From Paramacrobiotus metropolitanus (taxonomy: Eukaryota > Tardigrada > Eutardigrada > Parachela > Macrobiotidae): a DNA stretch of 64,000 bases. Of this stretch, positions 19,993 through 32,784 are shown piece after piece. Made by a program: the position numbers and the translations under genes. The notes under the pieces are model-generated. The model was given only the letters and a program-made list of their open reading frames with translations. It was not told the DNA's origin and searched no databases. How positions within the stretch are numbered: the stretch's first letter is position 1; the number at the start of each line of letters is the position of its first letter. The stretch covers positions 744,001-808,000 of the forward strand of contig NW_026570222.1 of NCBI RefSeq assembly GCF_019649055.1, in the 5' to 3' direction.

Positions 19993-22457
19993 ACAGGTGG
20001 AAAGTCATAAGAAAACATTGTGGAAGAATGTCAACTGGGTGTCTCACAATATTGCCAGTACTGTCGTCAGCGCATGCCACAGCTTGCAAGTTGCAATCAA
20101 ATATTGCAATAGTCAATACAAGTGCACATTTTCTCGTACGATGCGACACTGGATGCAAAAGAACAATTCTGGAGTGTAAACCACAAAATGGTGCGATATT
20201 CCAACAGATTAACGAACGCAAGATTCCACCTCTTTACTGCTCTCTTGTAGCCGTTGTCCGTTAGTGATTCTGATCACTCTAAAACTCCACCGGACCAACG
20301 GATGTAAAATAATCGGCTCACCGCGAAATTAATACTAAGCATCTCGACGACAAGTAATACAGATTTCGCGTCGCATTAAAGAGTGTGTTTGTTTACATTT
20401 CAGACAACAAGACATCCCTTCAGAAAATTTATAAATATTACGGAAAATTTATTTCCGAAGACGTCATATCCTTGAGGAAAGCGGTGAGTTTTCCAGACGC
20501 GCTCTACTCCCTTTGCGGCTGACGCCTGAGCGACGTATGAAATCAAATCAGCGTTGCCGTTTACAGCTGAACCGCCCGCTGACCACGGTTCCATCCGGCT
20601 CATTCAGTCCTCTTTAGGACTGCTACCTGCTAGTCTAACAATAAGAGTCTTGCTGAAAAGTTCGACGTTTCGTTTGGAATTTTTTAATCTTTTCAAAGTT
20701 GATTAGGTTTTGGTTTTATAATTTACAAATAGCGAATGTCAAAGCACGTTAGCGCAATAAACACCATTTTTGTCACAATTACATTACCGTTCGATCAGGT
20801 TAACCGGTTCGACTCACCGCTGGATCGATTGCGTTTTATTTTGGGCCAGACTTCTATGATATCGTACGAAGTTACGTACTACGAACTACGACGTACTGTA
20901 GCAATACGGAATACGGATCGTACCGTAGTTTTCAGTTGTTCTTTTAAATCTTTTCATAAAAAAGCAGACATGCCTGATACAGTTGTATCGTTAATTTTGT
21001 TAATTCTGCTACTATTCCTGAACCTGGAATCAGTCAAAATTTCTGATCTTGGCTGATCGCTTTTAAAATGACAACGCTTGTATGATGATGTAGTTTTCGA
21101 ATTTCCATCTATCAGTCCCAACTGGCAGGAGAATAATTTCGCAACGTAGTTCGGTGACTATAAAGGTGCTTGGGATTAACTTGCATAAGGCATTTTTGGC
21201 CCCAGCTGACCAGCAAGACCAAGATGGAATTTTTGTGATTTTTATTTGCCATTGTTTGGCGATCAGTCAAATTTGTATTTTCATTATTCATTCGGCGCCT
21301 CATTCAACACTGAGTCGGAACTCAGTAACAACTGTACCGTTTTATCTGCTTTATGACTTATGATTTATCATCTATGATTACGAATATGACAAACCTAGGT
21401 GTACAAGATGCTACTACAGTAGGGCTGCTCACGCCTTCTCGATAAACAGATACCATGGTTTATCGTTCGTTGCAGTCTTTGGAGATGGTTCGCTGATCTA
21501 GGCGTCCTTGAACTCCATCTCTCCTCCTTTATTATCGCTCCCTTCCAATTGAGCGCAGTGTGTGGGAGAACTTGCCTCCATTCTCTTTCATTTATCAGGT
21601 TAGAACTGGTTTGTCTTTGATACATAAATTACTAACGTTACGGGTTTCTCGCCAAAAATTGGGCTTTTCGACGGAGTGAAAACGTTGTTCCAGATACTGG
21701 CAGATAGTAGCAAAATTATTAAGAACGCCTAGTCTTGGGATGTTTAGAACACGGAGGAAACGCGGAGGAGTTACGAAAAACAGTGGGAGCTGACTAATAA
21801 ATTGCAGACAGAATATCCCAAATAGAAATTTATCCCAAATAGGTTTGAGAAATATCCGAAATATTTAAAAATTATAAAAGAATCTGTTCTAGGTCTAACG
21901 GTTGACGGAATTTTTATTTCGAAAGTGCCGTTTTGCTAAATTATAGTGTGGTAAATGTGAAACTGTATTTTGTGTTGGCTTTTACGGTATCAGCTTATTA
22001 TATTGTTAACATTAATTTTATAACAATAACCGCTGTATATCATAGGCACAAGTTGTTGATGGCAGACTCGCAGGGCTGCGCAGCCATAGTGTAAAGGATG
22101 TTTGTTTTGAATGAAATGCTTTTTAACAGCCTAGTCGCTGCATAGCTAATATCGATGAAAAGTTTTGCAGCATTGTTATTAAATTTTTTTATGAATTACC
22201 TGACTTGACGGCTATTTCGCTTATGTTGCGGATGTTGACACCGCTACTTAGTGCATACCACACGTCAGTATACTGCTTATTATTACTATTACTTCAGTAT
22301 TTTTATCAGTGTGTATTTCTATCAGTGTTTCTGATAGTCTGCAGACTGCAGATAATACGTATATATTATGATGATTAGTATTAATATGCGGGGGTTCCGA
22401 CTCCAGTTTAAAAAATTAATGAGTTTTTTTTGCAGTATGCTCCGGCGTTGACAAACA
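19993..22457. other. Divergent spacer and probable ATP8B 5' UTR
   Basis: The 2.5 kb separates the MSP gene (-) and ATP8B (+). A strong acceptor (ttttttttgcag, ending at 22435) lies 22 bases before the ATP8B start, so the flippase probably has an upstream non-coding exon in this spacer; I cannot place it. The stretch 20860-20935 is built of repeated gtac/tacgaa words. A 67-codon minus frame at 20603-20400 has no recognisable family. Confidence 0.45.
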
Positions 22458-25400
22458 ATGTTTCAGTTCAGGAAAAAGAGTTCAGCGGTCCCCAAAGGTA
22501 TGGAAACACACACGTAGAAAATGTGTTACAGTATGTTTATGAACACTTGCATTACTTTTTTATGTTCTTGTTTCATTAGAATCCGAACGGAGAATTTACG
22601 TTAATCAGCACGACAAAAATGCTGAATTCCATTACGCGGTAAGAATATTTCCACGAACGTACGCTGGTTGAAAACGATAAAATTAATGAATGTTTTAGTG
22701 ACTACCCTAGTAGACTAGAGTAACCGGTATAATAGCAGTCATCTAATTAAACATTTGGCGGAGAAGTCACGGCTCTTTGTTCATTTGACTTTTTTTATGT
22801 AATTAATATGTTCGATATTTCAGTAAAGTTGCTTATTCACAAGATCGGTTTCTGCTGACACGAATAGCAAACATGTACACTGTTAACTGTGTGTATTTTG
22901 CAGGACAACTACATCAAAACGTCGAAATACAACATTGTTACGTTTCTGCCAAAAAATCTGTTCGAGCAGTTTCAACGGCTGGCCAATTTTTACTTCTTGA
23001 TATTGCTGATTCTTCAGGTACGTACAGAGTAGATCTAATATGAGTAAGTACTGTACCTATGCTGTAATAATTCCCTTGTCCAAGCTTTGAATGCAAGCTT
23101 ATACTTGCTTTGAACTGTTTGTGTCGTCGCTTATTTACTGCTTGTTGCTTCTTGTTAAACGCCCTGAGATTAAGATTGCCTCGCAGCCGAGAGGCATTAA
23201 ATTTGTACTTGCGAGTTGCGACACAAAAGCGTCGGTGTACCCTGGTTTTGAAAAAATGGCGCGTCTGTTTATGAAGTTTGTTATTTGGAAAATTGAGCAT
23301 TCCAATTGGCTTGTAACTCTTACATCTATTGAAGCTACACTCGGTTAAACCTTAAATTGTAAGGCATCTTCACTGTGCAGTCGAACAGTTACAAAATGAA
23401 TTATTATAGTATTTCACGCTTTGAGCTGTAAGAATTACTTATTTTGTAGGTCATTCCACAAATTTCATCCCTGACACCAATTACAACGGTAGTCCCTCTT
23501 GTCGCCGTGTTGACCTTGACAGCGTTGAAGGATGCCATGGATGATATTGTACGGACATTTAAGTTTTGCCATTAGGCTGCAGCGTTGTCAGAATATTTAT
23601 GCATTTTGCCTGATCGGTAGCAACGCCACCGTAACGATAATCTTGTCAATGGTCGAATATCGTACGTTTTACGGGATGGAGACTTCCGAGAGGAGCGTTG
23701 GGATAAAGTGGTTGTTGGGGATATTATCCGGATGGAGAACGATCAATTTGTGGCTGCCGATCTTTTCTTATTGTCTTCCAGTGAACCGCATGGACTGTGT
23801 TATGTCGAGACAGCTGAATTAGATGGGTATGTTGGTGACTGAATTTACTTAGAAATGGATCGTGCCTTTGTACAATGGTTTACCATAAGCATAACACGTT
23901 TTTTAGAGAAACGAATCTAAAATCACGGCAGGCGCTTCCGGAGACGGGTGAATTGAACGATGATAAGGACGCAATGAGCCGTCTTCGCGCAGAAGTTGTC
24001 TGTGAGCCGCCCAACAATAATCTGAGCCGGTTCGAGGGAAAAATTACGTTTGACGGTAGGAAGGTTTTGCTGTTTGAAATGATTTGTTGAATACCAATTA
24101 TCTGGGAGAACAGTCAGCTGCATTTGGAAATCATTTACCCATCCAGAAATACTGCACGGTCACGTAAACATTATTCTGTTTTGTAGGGTCTACTTACCCG
24201 TTGACAAACAACCAAGTTCTATTACGTGGCTGCGTGCTGCGGAATACGGCATGGTGTTACGGTGTGGTGCTTTTCGCGGGAAAGGATACAAAATTGATGC
24301 AAAACAGTGGCAAAACGAAGTTTAAACAAACTAGTATGGACCATTTGCTCAATTACATCATTATTGGGGTAAGCGATCCCGTAGTTGGTGTCTTATACTC
24401 AAGTGGACGTATTGATTATTGAGGAGCGGTTACGTATTGAAAATCGATGATTAGATTGTTTGTTTGCTACCCTGCAGATCGTGATATTCCTGCTTTCTAT
24501 GTGCACCATTTGCACCGTTGCTTGTGGCATATGGGAAAGTCAAATTGGGATCAAGTTCCAAGTTATTCAGCCATGGGAGCAGTTTTTACAGCAAAAATCC
24601 GCAGGCAGTGCTATTACTATTATCGCGGTTTTGGTATTTTTCTCTTATGCCATTGTCTTAAATACCGTCGTGCCGATCTCGCTTTACGTGAGGTAAGTTG
24701 AGATTTTTTTATTTGACACTTTGCTGGCTCTTTGTAATAACTGTTTTAATTGTAGTGTGGAAATCATCCGCTTCACGCATAGCTTTTGGATAAATTGGGA
24801 CCAAGATATGGTGTACAAGGACATCCATGCAAAAGCCCGCACTACAACGCTAAACGAAGAACTGGGCCAAATTGAATACATTTTCAGTGATAAAACCGGA
24901 ACGCTTACTCAGGTGAAATTCGGAAGCCGCGCAAACTAATTTGAAAATATTATAATCCAGATAAGGCTGACATAAACTGGCCATGATGATGCTTTAAAGT
25001 CGAATTTCGTGATATTACAGTGCTTGTATTACGGTCACAAGCTTGTTTGCCTCTTATTTTTAGAATTTGTGTTGTTGCAGAATATAATGACCTTTAACAA
25101 GTGCTCTATAAGTGGGCGGCGGTACGGTGATTGCACGGATGAAAAAGGCGAAATAGTTGAACCTGGCGAAGAAGCACCGCTTTGTGACTTTTCGGAAAAT
25201 CCTTACGCTGACAACGGATTCCGTTTCTTTGATAGCAAATTGCTGAAGGATGTTCAAAAGGGCGATAAAGACTGTGACATGTTTTTTCGAATTCTGTCGC
25301 TGTGCCATACCGTTATGCCCGATGAGAAGAACGGACGGCTGGTGTATCAGGCCCAATCTCCCGATGAAGGAGCGTTAGTGAATGCCGCACGGAATTTTGG

Positions 25401-28400
25401 ATATGTTTTTCTGTACCGCACACCGAATTTGATCCGGGTGAAAATTGGGGAAGAAGAAGTGGAGTACGAGTTGTTACACATTTTGGACTTCAACAATGTT
25501 CGCAAACGCATGTCGGTAATTTTGCGGAAAGAAGGGAAAATCATACTGTATTGTAAAGGAGCCGATTCAATTATCATGGAACGATTGGCTAAGACCCCGA
25601 AGAACGACGAATTAAAGAATGTTGTCAACGAACATCTGCAGGCTTTTGCCTGTGAAGGTCTTCGGACGCTGTGTCTAGCTTGGAAGGAAATTGATCCATC
25701 ACAGTACGGTGCCTGGCAAAAGAAATATCACGAAGCTACAGTGGCTATGGAAAACCGCGAAGAAACTGTTGATGCGGTATCCGAAGAGATTGAAAAAGAT
25801 CTTATATTGGCTGGCGCCACAGCCATTGAAGATAAACTGCAAGAAGGTGTGCCGGATGCTATAGCCAGCCTGGCACAGGCTGATATAAAAATTTGGGTGC
25901 TTACTGGAGATAAACTGGAAACGGCCATAAATATTGGTTACTCGTGCCGATTGCTCACCGATGAGATGCGGGAAGTGTTCATTATTGATGCGGATGACGC
26001 TCTGGGTGTAAAAGATCAACTTGAGGTAATTTGTATATAGATGCTCATAATGCGGTGATTGCTGATTTGTTTGTTTATTAGAAAGCGCGACAGAAATTGC
26101 AGAATCCTGATAGCAGCCCTTTGCTGTCCCCAGCTGTGGAAGATGTGCCACGATCAAAATCAGGGATGTCCTTTCATACGGATATTGAGAACGGGCAGTT
26201 AGGAAATGGGAACATGGAAGCGGATGGAGCATGTGCCTTGGTTATTCAGGGCAAAAGTCTGGTAAGTACAATGTGAACTGGAAACAGTAACCTGCTTGGA
26301 CTGTTTGGTTGGTTCTGCAGACTTCTGCTTGGCTTGCGACCTGTATCTTAAGCACTTGTTCAAATATCGTTCGAATAGGTGTGGCATTTTATTTTCTGGC
26401 ATCTCGTAATCTGCTAATTTTGCTTTAAGGTCCACGCACTAGAAAAAGAATTGGAAGAATCATTTCTTGAGGTTGCATCGCTTTGCAAAGCTGTGATATG
26501 GTAAATGCCAGGTCTTCCCTGTTTACGTTGAAGACTTGTCTTTGAATCAGATTTATTCTGCAGTTGCCGCGTTACTCCACTCCAGAAAGCACTCGTTGTG
26601 GAACTTGTAAAAAAGTATAAAAAAGCTATAACGCTGGCTATTGGAGATGGTGCTAACGATGTCAGTATGATCAAAGGTGAGAAAGTTTTTACAGCGTCAG
26701 TAGTTGCTGTATTGGTTTGTATGCGCGTTTGTGCTGATGTATTTTGTATTTTTGTGTGTGTTACAGTTGCTCATATTGGTGTTGGAATAAGTGGACAAGA
26801 AGGAATGCAGGCTGTTCTTGCCAGCGATTTTTCTATTGGCCAGTTCCGTTTTCTGAAACGGCTCCTTTTGGTTCACGGTCGATGGTCGTATTACCGGATG
26901 TCAAAATTTCTGCGCTATTTTTTCTATAAAAATTTTGCATTCACTTTATGCCATATGTGGTATGCCTTTTATTGTGGGTTCACTGCACAGGTGAGATTAC
27001 ACTGCTTTGGAAATTACTTATCTGTTTCTCGAATGAAAGGTAATAATTTTACTTTTCAGACGGTATACGACCCATGGTTCATTAGTTTCTATAATTTATT
27101 CTACACGTCCCTTCCCATTCTGGCTCTTGGAGTATTTGATCAAGATGTAAATGACCGGAACTCCATTGAATTCCCAAAACTGTACACTCCTGGGCATCAG
27201 AATTTGTTATTCAATAAAGCCAAATTTTTGAGGGTAAGCCGGAAGGGGTGGCTAAGTCTTTATGCAGAAGATTATGGTATAAGTGGCGAATAGACACTTT
27301 TAGCGTCTGCTTGTCGGAATGGTCAACTAATTATGCTTGTATGCATTTTGCAGAGTATGTGCCATGGTATTGTGACATCTGTAGCTTTATTTTTTATTGC
27401 TTATGGTGCATTCCATTATTCCGTCGATGATCTCCAAGGGAATCAAGCTTTCGGCACTGCGCTGGCTACTATTCTAATAGTAACTGTGACGGTTCAGGTA
27501 CACGGTTGATTAATTAATATTACTGTTTTTATGTCTGTTTTTATGTATGAATTTGTTCTGCTGAAAAATTTAATTTGTGACGTACTTTTTTCTTTAAATT
27601 TTCGTTGAAAATAATTGTTCTGCAGCAGTTAACACAATTATTTTCGTGTTGTACATTGTTGAAATGATTGTTCGTGTTTCAGGTCGCTCTGGATACAGCG
27701 TATTGGACTTTTTTCAACTTCTTAACCATTATCGGAAGCGTCGTGTTTTATTTTGCATTGACACTCTTTATGTACAGCAATTTATTCACCTCTTCATATC
27801 TTGGATCTGAGCGGAAAGTGTATTCGAATCCCGCGTTCTGGTTTACTTTAGTCTTGACTGTGGTGATACTCATGGTGCCCGTTGTCGCTGCGAGGTGAGA
27901 AAATACTCGTTGTAACTGCTTTCACTGCAGTTCGCCTTTTTTAAAATGTATTTTTTGATCGTTTTTATTTGCACCGTCATTTATTTGGTTTCTGACATGC
28001 CTTGTAGGTTCTTTTTAGTGGATACTAGACCCACGTTATCAGATCGGGTCCGATTAAGGCAGAAGAATGATTCGCGAATTAAGCGGTCACAAACTAGTCA
28101 GTTGGCAGCGCGGTCAAGTTATTCCGCACCAGGAACGCGTCGTCGGAAGCGTGGTCGTCAGTCAGTGCGCAGCAGCTACGCTTTTTCACATGAGAAAGGC
28201 TTCGGTGATCTGATTACGACGGGCACGAATATGCCGGGTGGAAAAGAAAGCGGGTCCGTGCGACTGTGGCCCAAGAAAGCTAGACGTCGAGCAGAGAACG
28301 GGAAGAGTCCGCTGGAAAGTGCCTTTGTGGCGGAAGAAACTCCCGTCAAAGAGATGGAAGAAGTCAAATTTTCCGGCATTGCCGATCAAGTGGATGGAGC

Positions 28401-28440
28401 GCAGCCTCTATCGAGACCGGTTCAGATTACGTCATTGTGA
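22458..28440 (+). CDS. ATP8B: P4-ATPase phospholipid flippase, ATP8B class
   Basis: Eighteen coding exons give 1,238 residues with consistent phases: 22458-22497, 22580-22638, 22904-23017, 23450-23548, 23621-23826, 23907-24055, 24187-24368, 24478-24692, 24756-24912, 25081-26025, 26082-26261, 26430-26500, 26564-26676, 26767-26990, 27060-27233, 27354-27497, 27683-27894, 28008-28440. It moves phospholipids to the cytosolic leaflet using ATP. Key motifs are intact: DGET at about 172-175, PISL in TM4, phosphorylated Asp about 400 in DKTGT, TGDK near 682 and GDGANDV near 833-839. [30 protein letters not shown] and the C-terminal [13 protein letters not shown] point to ATP8B rather than ATP8A. ATP8B members usually need a CDC50/TMEM30 partner, which is not in this window. 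The single 945-base exon 10 carries most of the nucleotide-binding domain. Confidence 0.96.
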
Positions 28441-29153
28441 TTGTCTGATATCGGTACTTGCAGCTGTGAGACAATTTTTGTGATGCATTTTCTTGTTGTC
28501 CAGCTATTATTGTAAGGATTGGGTTGGTGGATTGTATAATTTTTAGAGTACAGCCGTTTACTTTTATGCTTTCCGTATAGCCAAAGTTTTTCGTTGAGTG
28601 TTTTTGGAGATTATAATTTTGATTCTTGTTTACGGTTCGCTTGTCCTGTATCAGTATTAAGTGATGTTGCTGTTGAAATCAGTCGTTGATTGAATCAATA
28701 ATCTGCTAATTTAAAATTTGCCGAACGTATTGTGATAATTAATTTTTAGAATTGAAACAAGAGCGGTTTCTTATAACAAAACCGGTTTATCTTGTAACCT
28801 TATAACAGGAGCGGTTTTACTGGGATAACAAAACTTCGTATTGGTACTGATCTTTCTTATGCTTCGCAATCTGGCGTAGTGTTAACTCGTTATAATCCGA
28901 ACGTAAACAAAAATATGATAATTACAATCATTACGTTTTTTGCACACAGGAAAACTGAAAATGCACAATGCTCGCAACTTCAACTTCAGAGTAAAACCAT
29001 TGTGAATTTGCTCATCCTGCCACAATCCACAGAAAAACAATAACAAACGAATATATGTAATATAATCCACAGTGCACATCCGGAAATCCATGAGATGCCG
29101 TAACTTAAGGGATGGTTTTTTTCCAAATGCTTCGAGAGTTCGCCTTTACTGCT
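28441..29153. other. Convergent spacer between ATP8B and RBM8A
   Basis: 3' UTRs of both genes. A loose repeat of agagcggttt/aaccggttt/gagcggttt words with ttataaca spacers lies at 28760-28820. Nothing else is seen. Confidence 0.4.
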
Positions 29154-30126
29154 TCATTTCCTGCCTCCTTTGACGAACGCCCATGTTACGTGGATCGCAA
29201 CACCCAAAAGTTCTTTTCCGTTCATGGAGCTTATAGCCCTTTCTGCCTCACTGTGCGTTTCATATTCCACCAGCGCGTATCCCTATCACAAGCAGAAAAT
29301 TACAAGATCAAGTTCAAATTTTTCCATTTTTAACGTAATTAATATCTATAATCTACTACAATCTCGCAAACCAGATACGGTAACTGAATTATACATGCTC
29401 GTTCCACGAAAAGAAATGTCAGCTTTGCTGCCTTTGCCTTTTTGTAATCAAAACTTGTGCCGTAATTTCCCGTGTCATGCACTACGAAGCTTTAATGATG
29501 TACCTTGATGAATCCCGTTCGGCGATCTTGATTCAAATGGAGATTTTTTATGGTTCCGTATTCCTGGAATGCGTCGATTATGTTTTCTTCGCTGGTTTCT
29601 TCGTGAAGATTGTTGATAAATATGATCCATCCCTCAATAGCTGTAAAGGCAATCAGTAAGATCCTTCGCTTTGCGAATTACTCCAAAGAGCCGATTGTTA
29701 CACTTACACTTTTGCGGCTGAAATCGTGCGTTGGTGTGCACACTTCCATCATCGTAACGCTCACCCGGACCCACTCCGTCGCGACCCACCCGACTCGTAT
29801 CTAAATCCGTAAAATAATGGCATAAAAACCCCTTCGTTCAAATTTCCGTGATTCACAGTTAGGTAGTGGTAGTACCATTAAATCCACGGCCCTTTTTTAC
29901 AGTTGCTTTTTCTTTCATCTGCTCCACGGAACCTACACACAACCGATCTCAACGTTTCAAAACAGGAACTCTCACCCAACCAAATCTCTTACTGCTTTGA
30001 CGCACATCCTACAAACTTTGTATAAACAGTAAACAAAATCATTTTCTTACGTTCCAGATCTGTTTCTCCCATTTCGAAGTCTGTGGACATTGCGTGTATT
30101 TGAAGCTCCATGTTGGCAGTATCCAT
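29154..30126 (-). CDS. RBM8A: RNA-binding protein Y14 (exon junction complex core)
   Basis: Five exons on the minus strand, 30126-30051, 29932-29876, 29800-29708, 29640-29504 and 29282-29154, encode 163 residues. Y14 binds MAGOH and stays on spliced mRNA as part of the exon junction complex, acting in mRNA export, localisation and nonsense-mediated decay. The N-terminal block [14 protein letters not shown] matches the human KLKEKAKKRKGRGFG, and the RRM runs from [16 protein letters not shown] through [22 protein letters not shown] to [15 protein letters not shown]. The stop follows GGRK directly, so the Arg/Ser-rich tail of vertebrate Y14 is missing. I found no donor near the stop that would allow a further exon. 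The start 30126 gives an N-terminus of human-like length. Confidence 0.95.
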
Positions 30127-30664
30127 GTTTCCGGATTGTCAGCAGGGACAGGAATGAGTTCCTCACAGCCCCACTAAGTTGACAAAAAGGTAAGTTTAAG
30201 GTAACTGAATAACGTTATAGAGTTATGCTGCTCTTCTACTGAAATCCAAACAAGTTTTCTAGATAAAATTTAAATCGGAGATTTTTCAAAACTAAAGTGT
30301 AGAGCAAGATGCTGCAAGAAACAGAAACATAATACTCGTACGGGCCGCCGTGTGCTGTATATTTGAACTCATTCGCAGAGTGTGTTTATTAGCTGCAGCG
30401 TATGCTGCAAGCGTCGTCAGTGCGCCCGCCCGGGTTCTGATCTTGCACTTGCCTACCTACCGCTTTAGAGAGCGGCCAAGGGTCAGTCTGCGCACACTTC
30501 TATAATGGTGCAGCACCGATACACATGCCGTGCAATGTAGAATTCAATAAGTACCTATCTTTCAGCAAAAACAAATTACACTGACGTTATTCACTTTTCC
30601 GGTATTTGTTTGCCCTCGTATTTTTAAAAGTACTTACTGAATATCAACCAGTTAGAGAGAAAAA
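30127..30664. other. Head-to-head spacer, likely shared promoter region
   Basis: The RBM8A start and the start of the unrecognised 266-residue gene lie 539 bases apart, pointing away from each other. A GC-richer patch (30335-30490) sits midway, as expected for a bidirectional promoter, but no element can be named. Confidence 0.4.
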
Positions 30665-32004
30665 ATGGACAAACGATCAAGCCAGTATGCAAATTCGCAT
30701 CTCCAGCATCAAGTTGGCAGCGAATTTCACAAAAGGGATCTGCTGGATGTGCTGGAAAGTGCTACGGATAAGAACGGGTCACGACTGTCCAAACGCCGTG
30801 ATTATCGCGCGGCACTGAGACCCGCTAAGCGCCAAAACACCAAAAACGTGGAAGAAGCCATTGCTTACGCGATCCGCTGGAAAGAACAGCTGCAAGGGAA
30901 GTCAGATATGCGCGCATCACTTCCTGCTCCGGTACGACCGTCCCGGCCGGTACGTGTTGTCTTTGACATACTATCCATCACAATTCCTGCGCTTTAAACT
31001 CGTGTGCATATTGCCAGTCAGTCTATAGCAAGTAGCAAATTAGCAACTGAATGTTTTTATATACGAATGTGCTAGTCATCAAACTTATCCCCTTTTAGTT
31101 GGGCCCAATATTTGGAAACATCCGAGTGTCCGATCGCATGCGTCGAGGCAAAGCGGAAGATCTTCTCGGCAAGAAAGGTGAGAAACCCAGTTCAGTTGAA
31201 TATACTCGTGTGACAGCGCTGCCGACTACGGTTGTAGATTGTAATTAACGCAGCTGTGACCAACTGCGCAATTAAAATACCAAAAATCTGAAGCATAGTT
31301 AATACCATTTAATTATAATTATTTTAATCCAGTATCTGGTACTTGCTGTTCAAAAATAGGAAGTGATGTTGTTTGTAAATTTCGTCTAAAAGCCTTGTAG
31401 GGCGCCACATGCAAGTGGTGTGCGGTGTAGCTACTTTAGTCTACTTAACATAACGAAGTTAATATTGTAGACGTTACCGGACAAAACTGCCTGCCCAATC
31501 TGGCGCTCCAGTCACCCTATTTCGTCCAACCGCCAAAATCACTGCATTTGCCGCTTAGTGAGCCTGCTCCATCCTCTTTTTTGGATAAAATACCGGAAAA
31601 CGATCAGCTCTCACGACCGCAGACAGACGAGGAGGTTCGCGAACAACACAGCAGCGCCTTTGCCATTTCTTCCGACAGCGGTGATTCGAAGAAAAATGTC
31701 CCTTTTGCTTGTTCCATGGGAAGCAGAAATTCGATTTTCACATTCACCCCCAGCATCAAGTTAGCCGAAATGGCAGAATCGAATGACTTTATCTTCAGGT
31801 GAGTGTAATGACTATTTCTTACGGCGCTTTCCTTGCAACGAGTGGTTTCCAAAAAATGTTTTTCGTATACTATGGCCAAGTTAAATTTTTTATAGCCCGA
31901 AATACGCTGATTCACTACGCCAGCTCCCTGAGTTGCGGCATAAAGTAGAAGTGGCCATGTCCAGCGGCCGTTCCCTGCCCTTTCTTCCTGCACATCTGGA
32001 ATAG
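30665..32004 (+). CDS. Unrecognised basic, disordered protein with FxF repeats
   Basis: Four exons, 30665-30949, 31099-31177, 31471-31798 and 31896-32004 (TAG), have good GT-AG borders and matching phases for 266 residues, so the gene is probably real. I do not recognise the family. The first 95 residues are basic and helical (KRRDYRAALRPAKRQ, then an acidic-amphipathic segment NVEEAIAYAIRWKEQL). The middle is rich in Ser and Pro. Near the C-terminus short aromatic-x-aromatic motifs recur (SIFTFTPS, FIFSPK, LPFLP). Such FxF spacing is seen in some nucleoporins and nuclear adaptor proteins, but the resemblance is too weak to name it. It is divergent from RBM8A and may share its promoter. Confidence 0.72.
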
Positions 32005-32232
32005 CGCACATTGCGACATGATGACCTTCAAGAGAACTGATTGTTGAATTCTTTGTCGCTGTAGTTGGCGGCATAGATGTACGCGCTCGAACCAGCGTGC
32101 CGCAAGAGGCTTAAAAAGTAGTTGTATTTTTAGTGTTGAAGATTCCTTCTTTGGTATGCTTTGCTGTACCTATATACTTGCTATAACAGCCGCCCGTAAT
32201 ACTCGTAATTCTGACAAATTAAACAGTGAACT

Positions 32233-32784
32233 TTGGGGCTAGTTCTATGTTTTCTTAATCATTTTATTGTTTTGTTTATTTTCAGTAGCACGTTTTTGAA
32301 TGGCAAAATAACCTTGTTGTTTCTTAATTATGGTCAGTTCAATAACAGTATTAAAGCGAAATCATTTGGAAGCGGAACAACTGCTTACTGTTTAGTTCTG
32401 TATTTTGCACGAGACCGTCCATCAAATTCAAAGCAAGTGTGCGAAAAAAAGTCGCAGGCTGTAAAAATTATTGCAGAAGGTTCAAACAAGAAAACAGTCC
32501 AAATTGTTACACGTCACGGGTGCGCATCTTGGTCGGTAAATTTACTTAGCAAAAGTATATCATTGCAGGTTTGCAGCTGCAACCTGGAAAATATAACAAA
32601 GTCTCATCTCGAGAAAGAAATTCGATTCCTTTACAATCGTATTGTACTGGATCCCATGCTTACAGGTTATACCACTAAGATTATTGTATTATATGGAAGA
32701 AAACGCAAGGCAGACAATACGATCAAGGTGCCGGTCTTCCTTTTCCGGCGGGGATCACCATTGTGTACTTGCCGGTGGCGGTAG
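32233..32784 (+). CDS. Long open frame of uncertain status
   Basis: A 183-codon frame without recognised domains. An acceptor-like tttattttcag (ending at 32285) lies near its start, and overlapping frames stay open to about 32880. The next frame over reads AGITIVYLPVAVVLGAANAF, which is membrane-helix-like. The predicted protein is rich in Lys, Ser and Cys. It could be chance, a decayed gene, or part of an unrecognised gene; I favour chance or decay. Confidence 0.15.
   Translation: MGLVLCFLNHFIVLFIFSSTFLNGKITLLFLNYGQFNNSIKAKSFGSGTTAYCLVLYFARDRPSNSKQVCEKKSQAVKIIAEGSNKKTVQIVTRHGCASWSVNLLSKSISLQVCSCNLENITKSHLEKEIRFLYNRIVLDPMLTGYTTKIIVLYGRKRKADNTIKVPVFLFRRGSPLCTCRWR

Noticed and set aside
20400-20603. 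67-codon minus-strand frame upstream of the MSP gene
   Set aside because: The composition looks somewhat coding, but there is no domain, no donor that continues it and no homologue I recognise.
20790-20830. tRNA B-box-like ggttcgactc
   Set aside because: No A box upstream and no cloverleaf could be folded around it.
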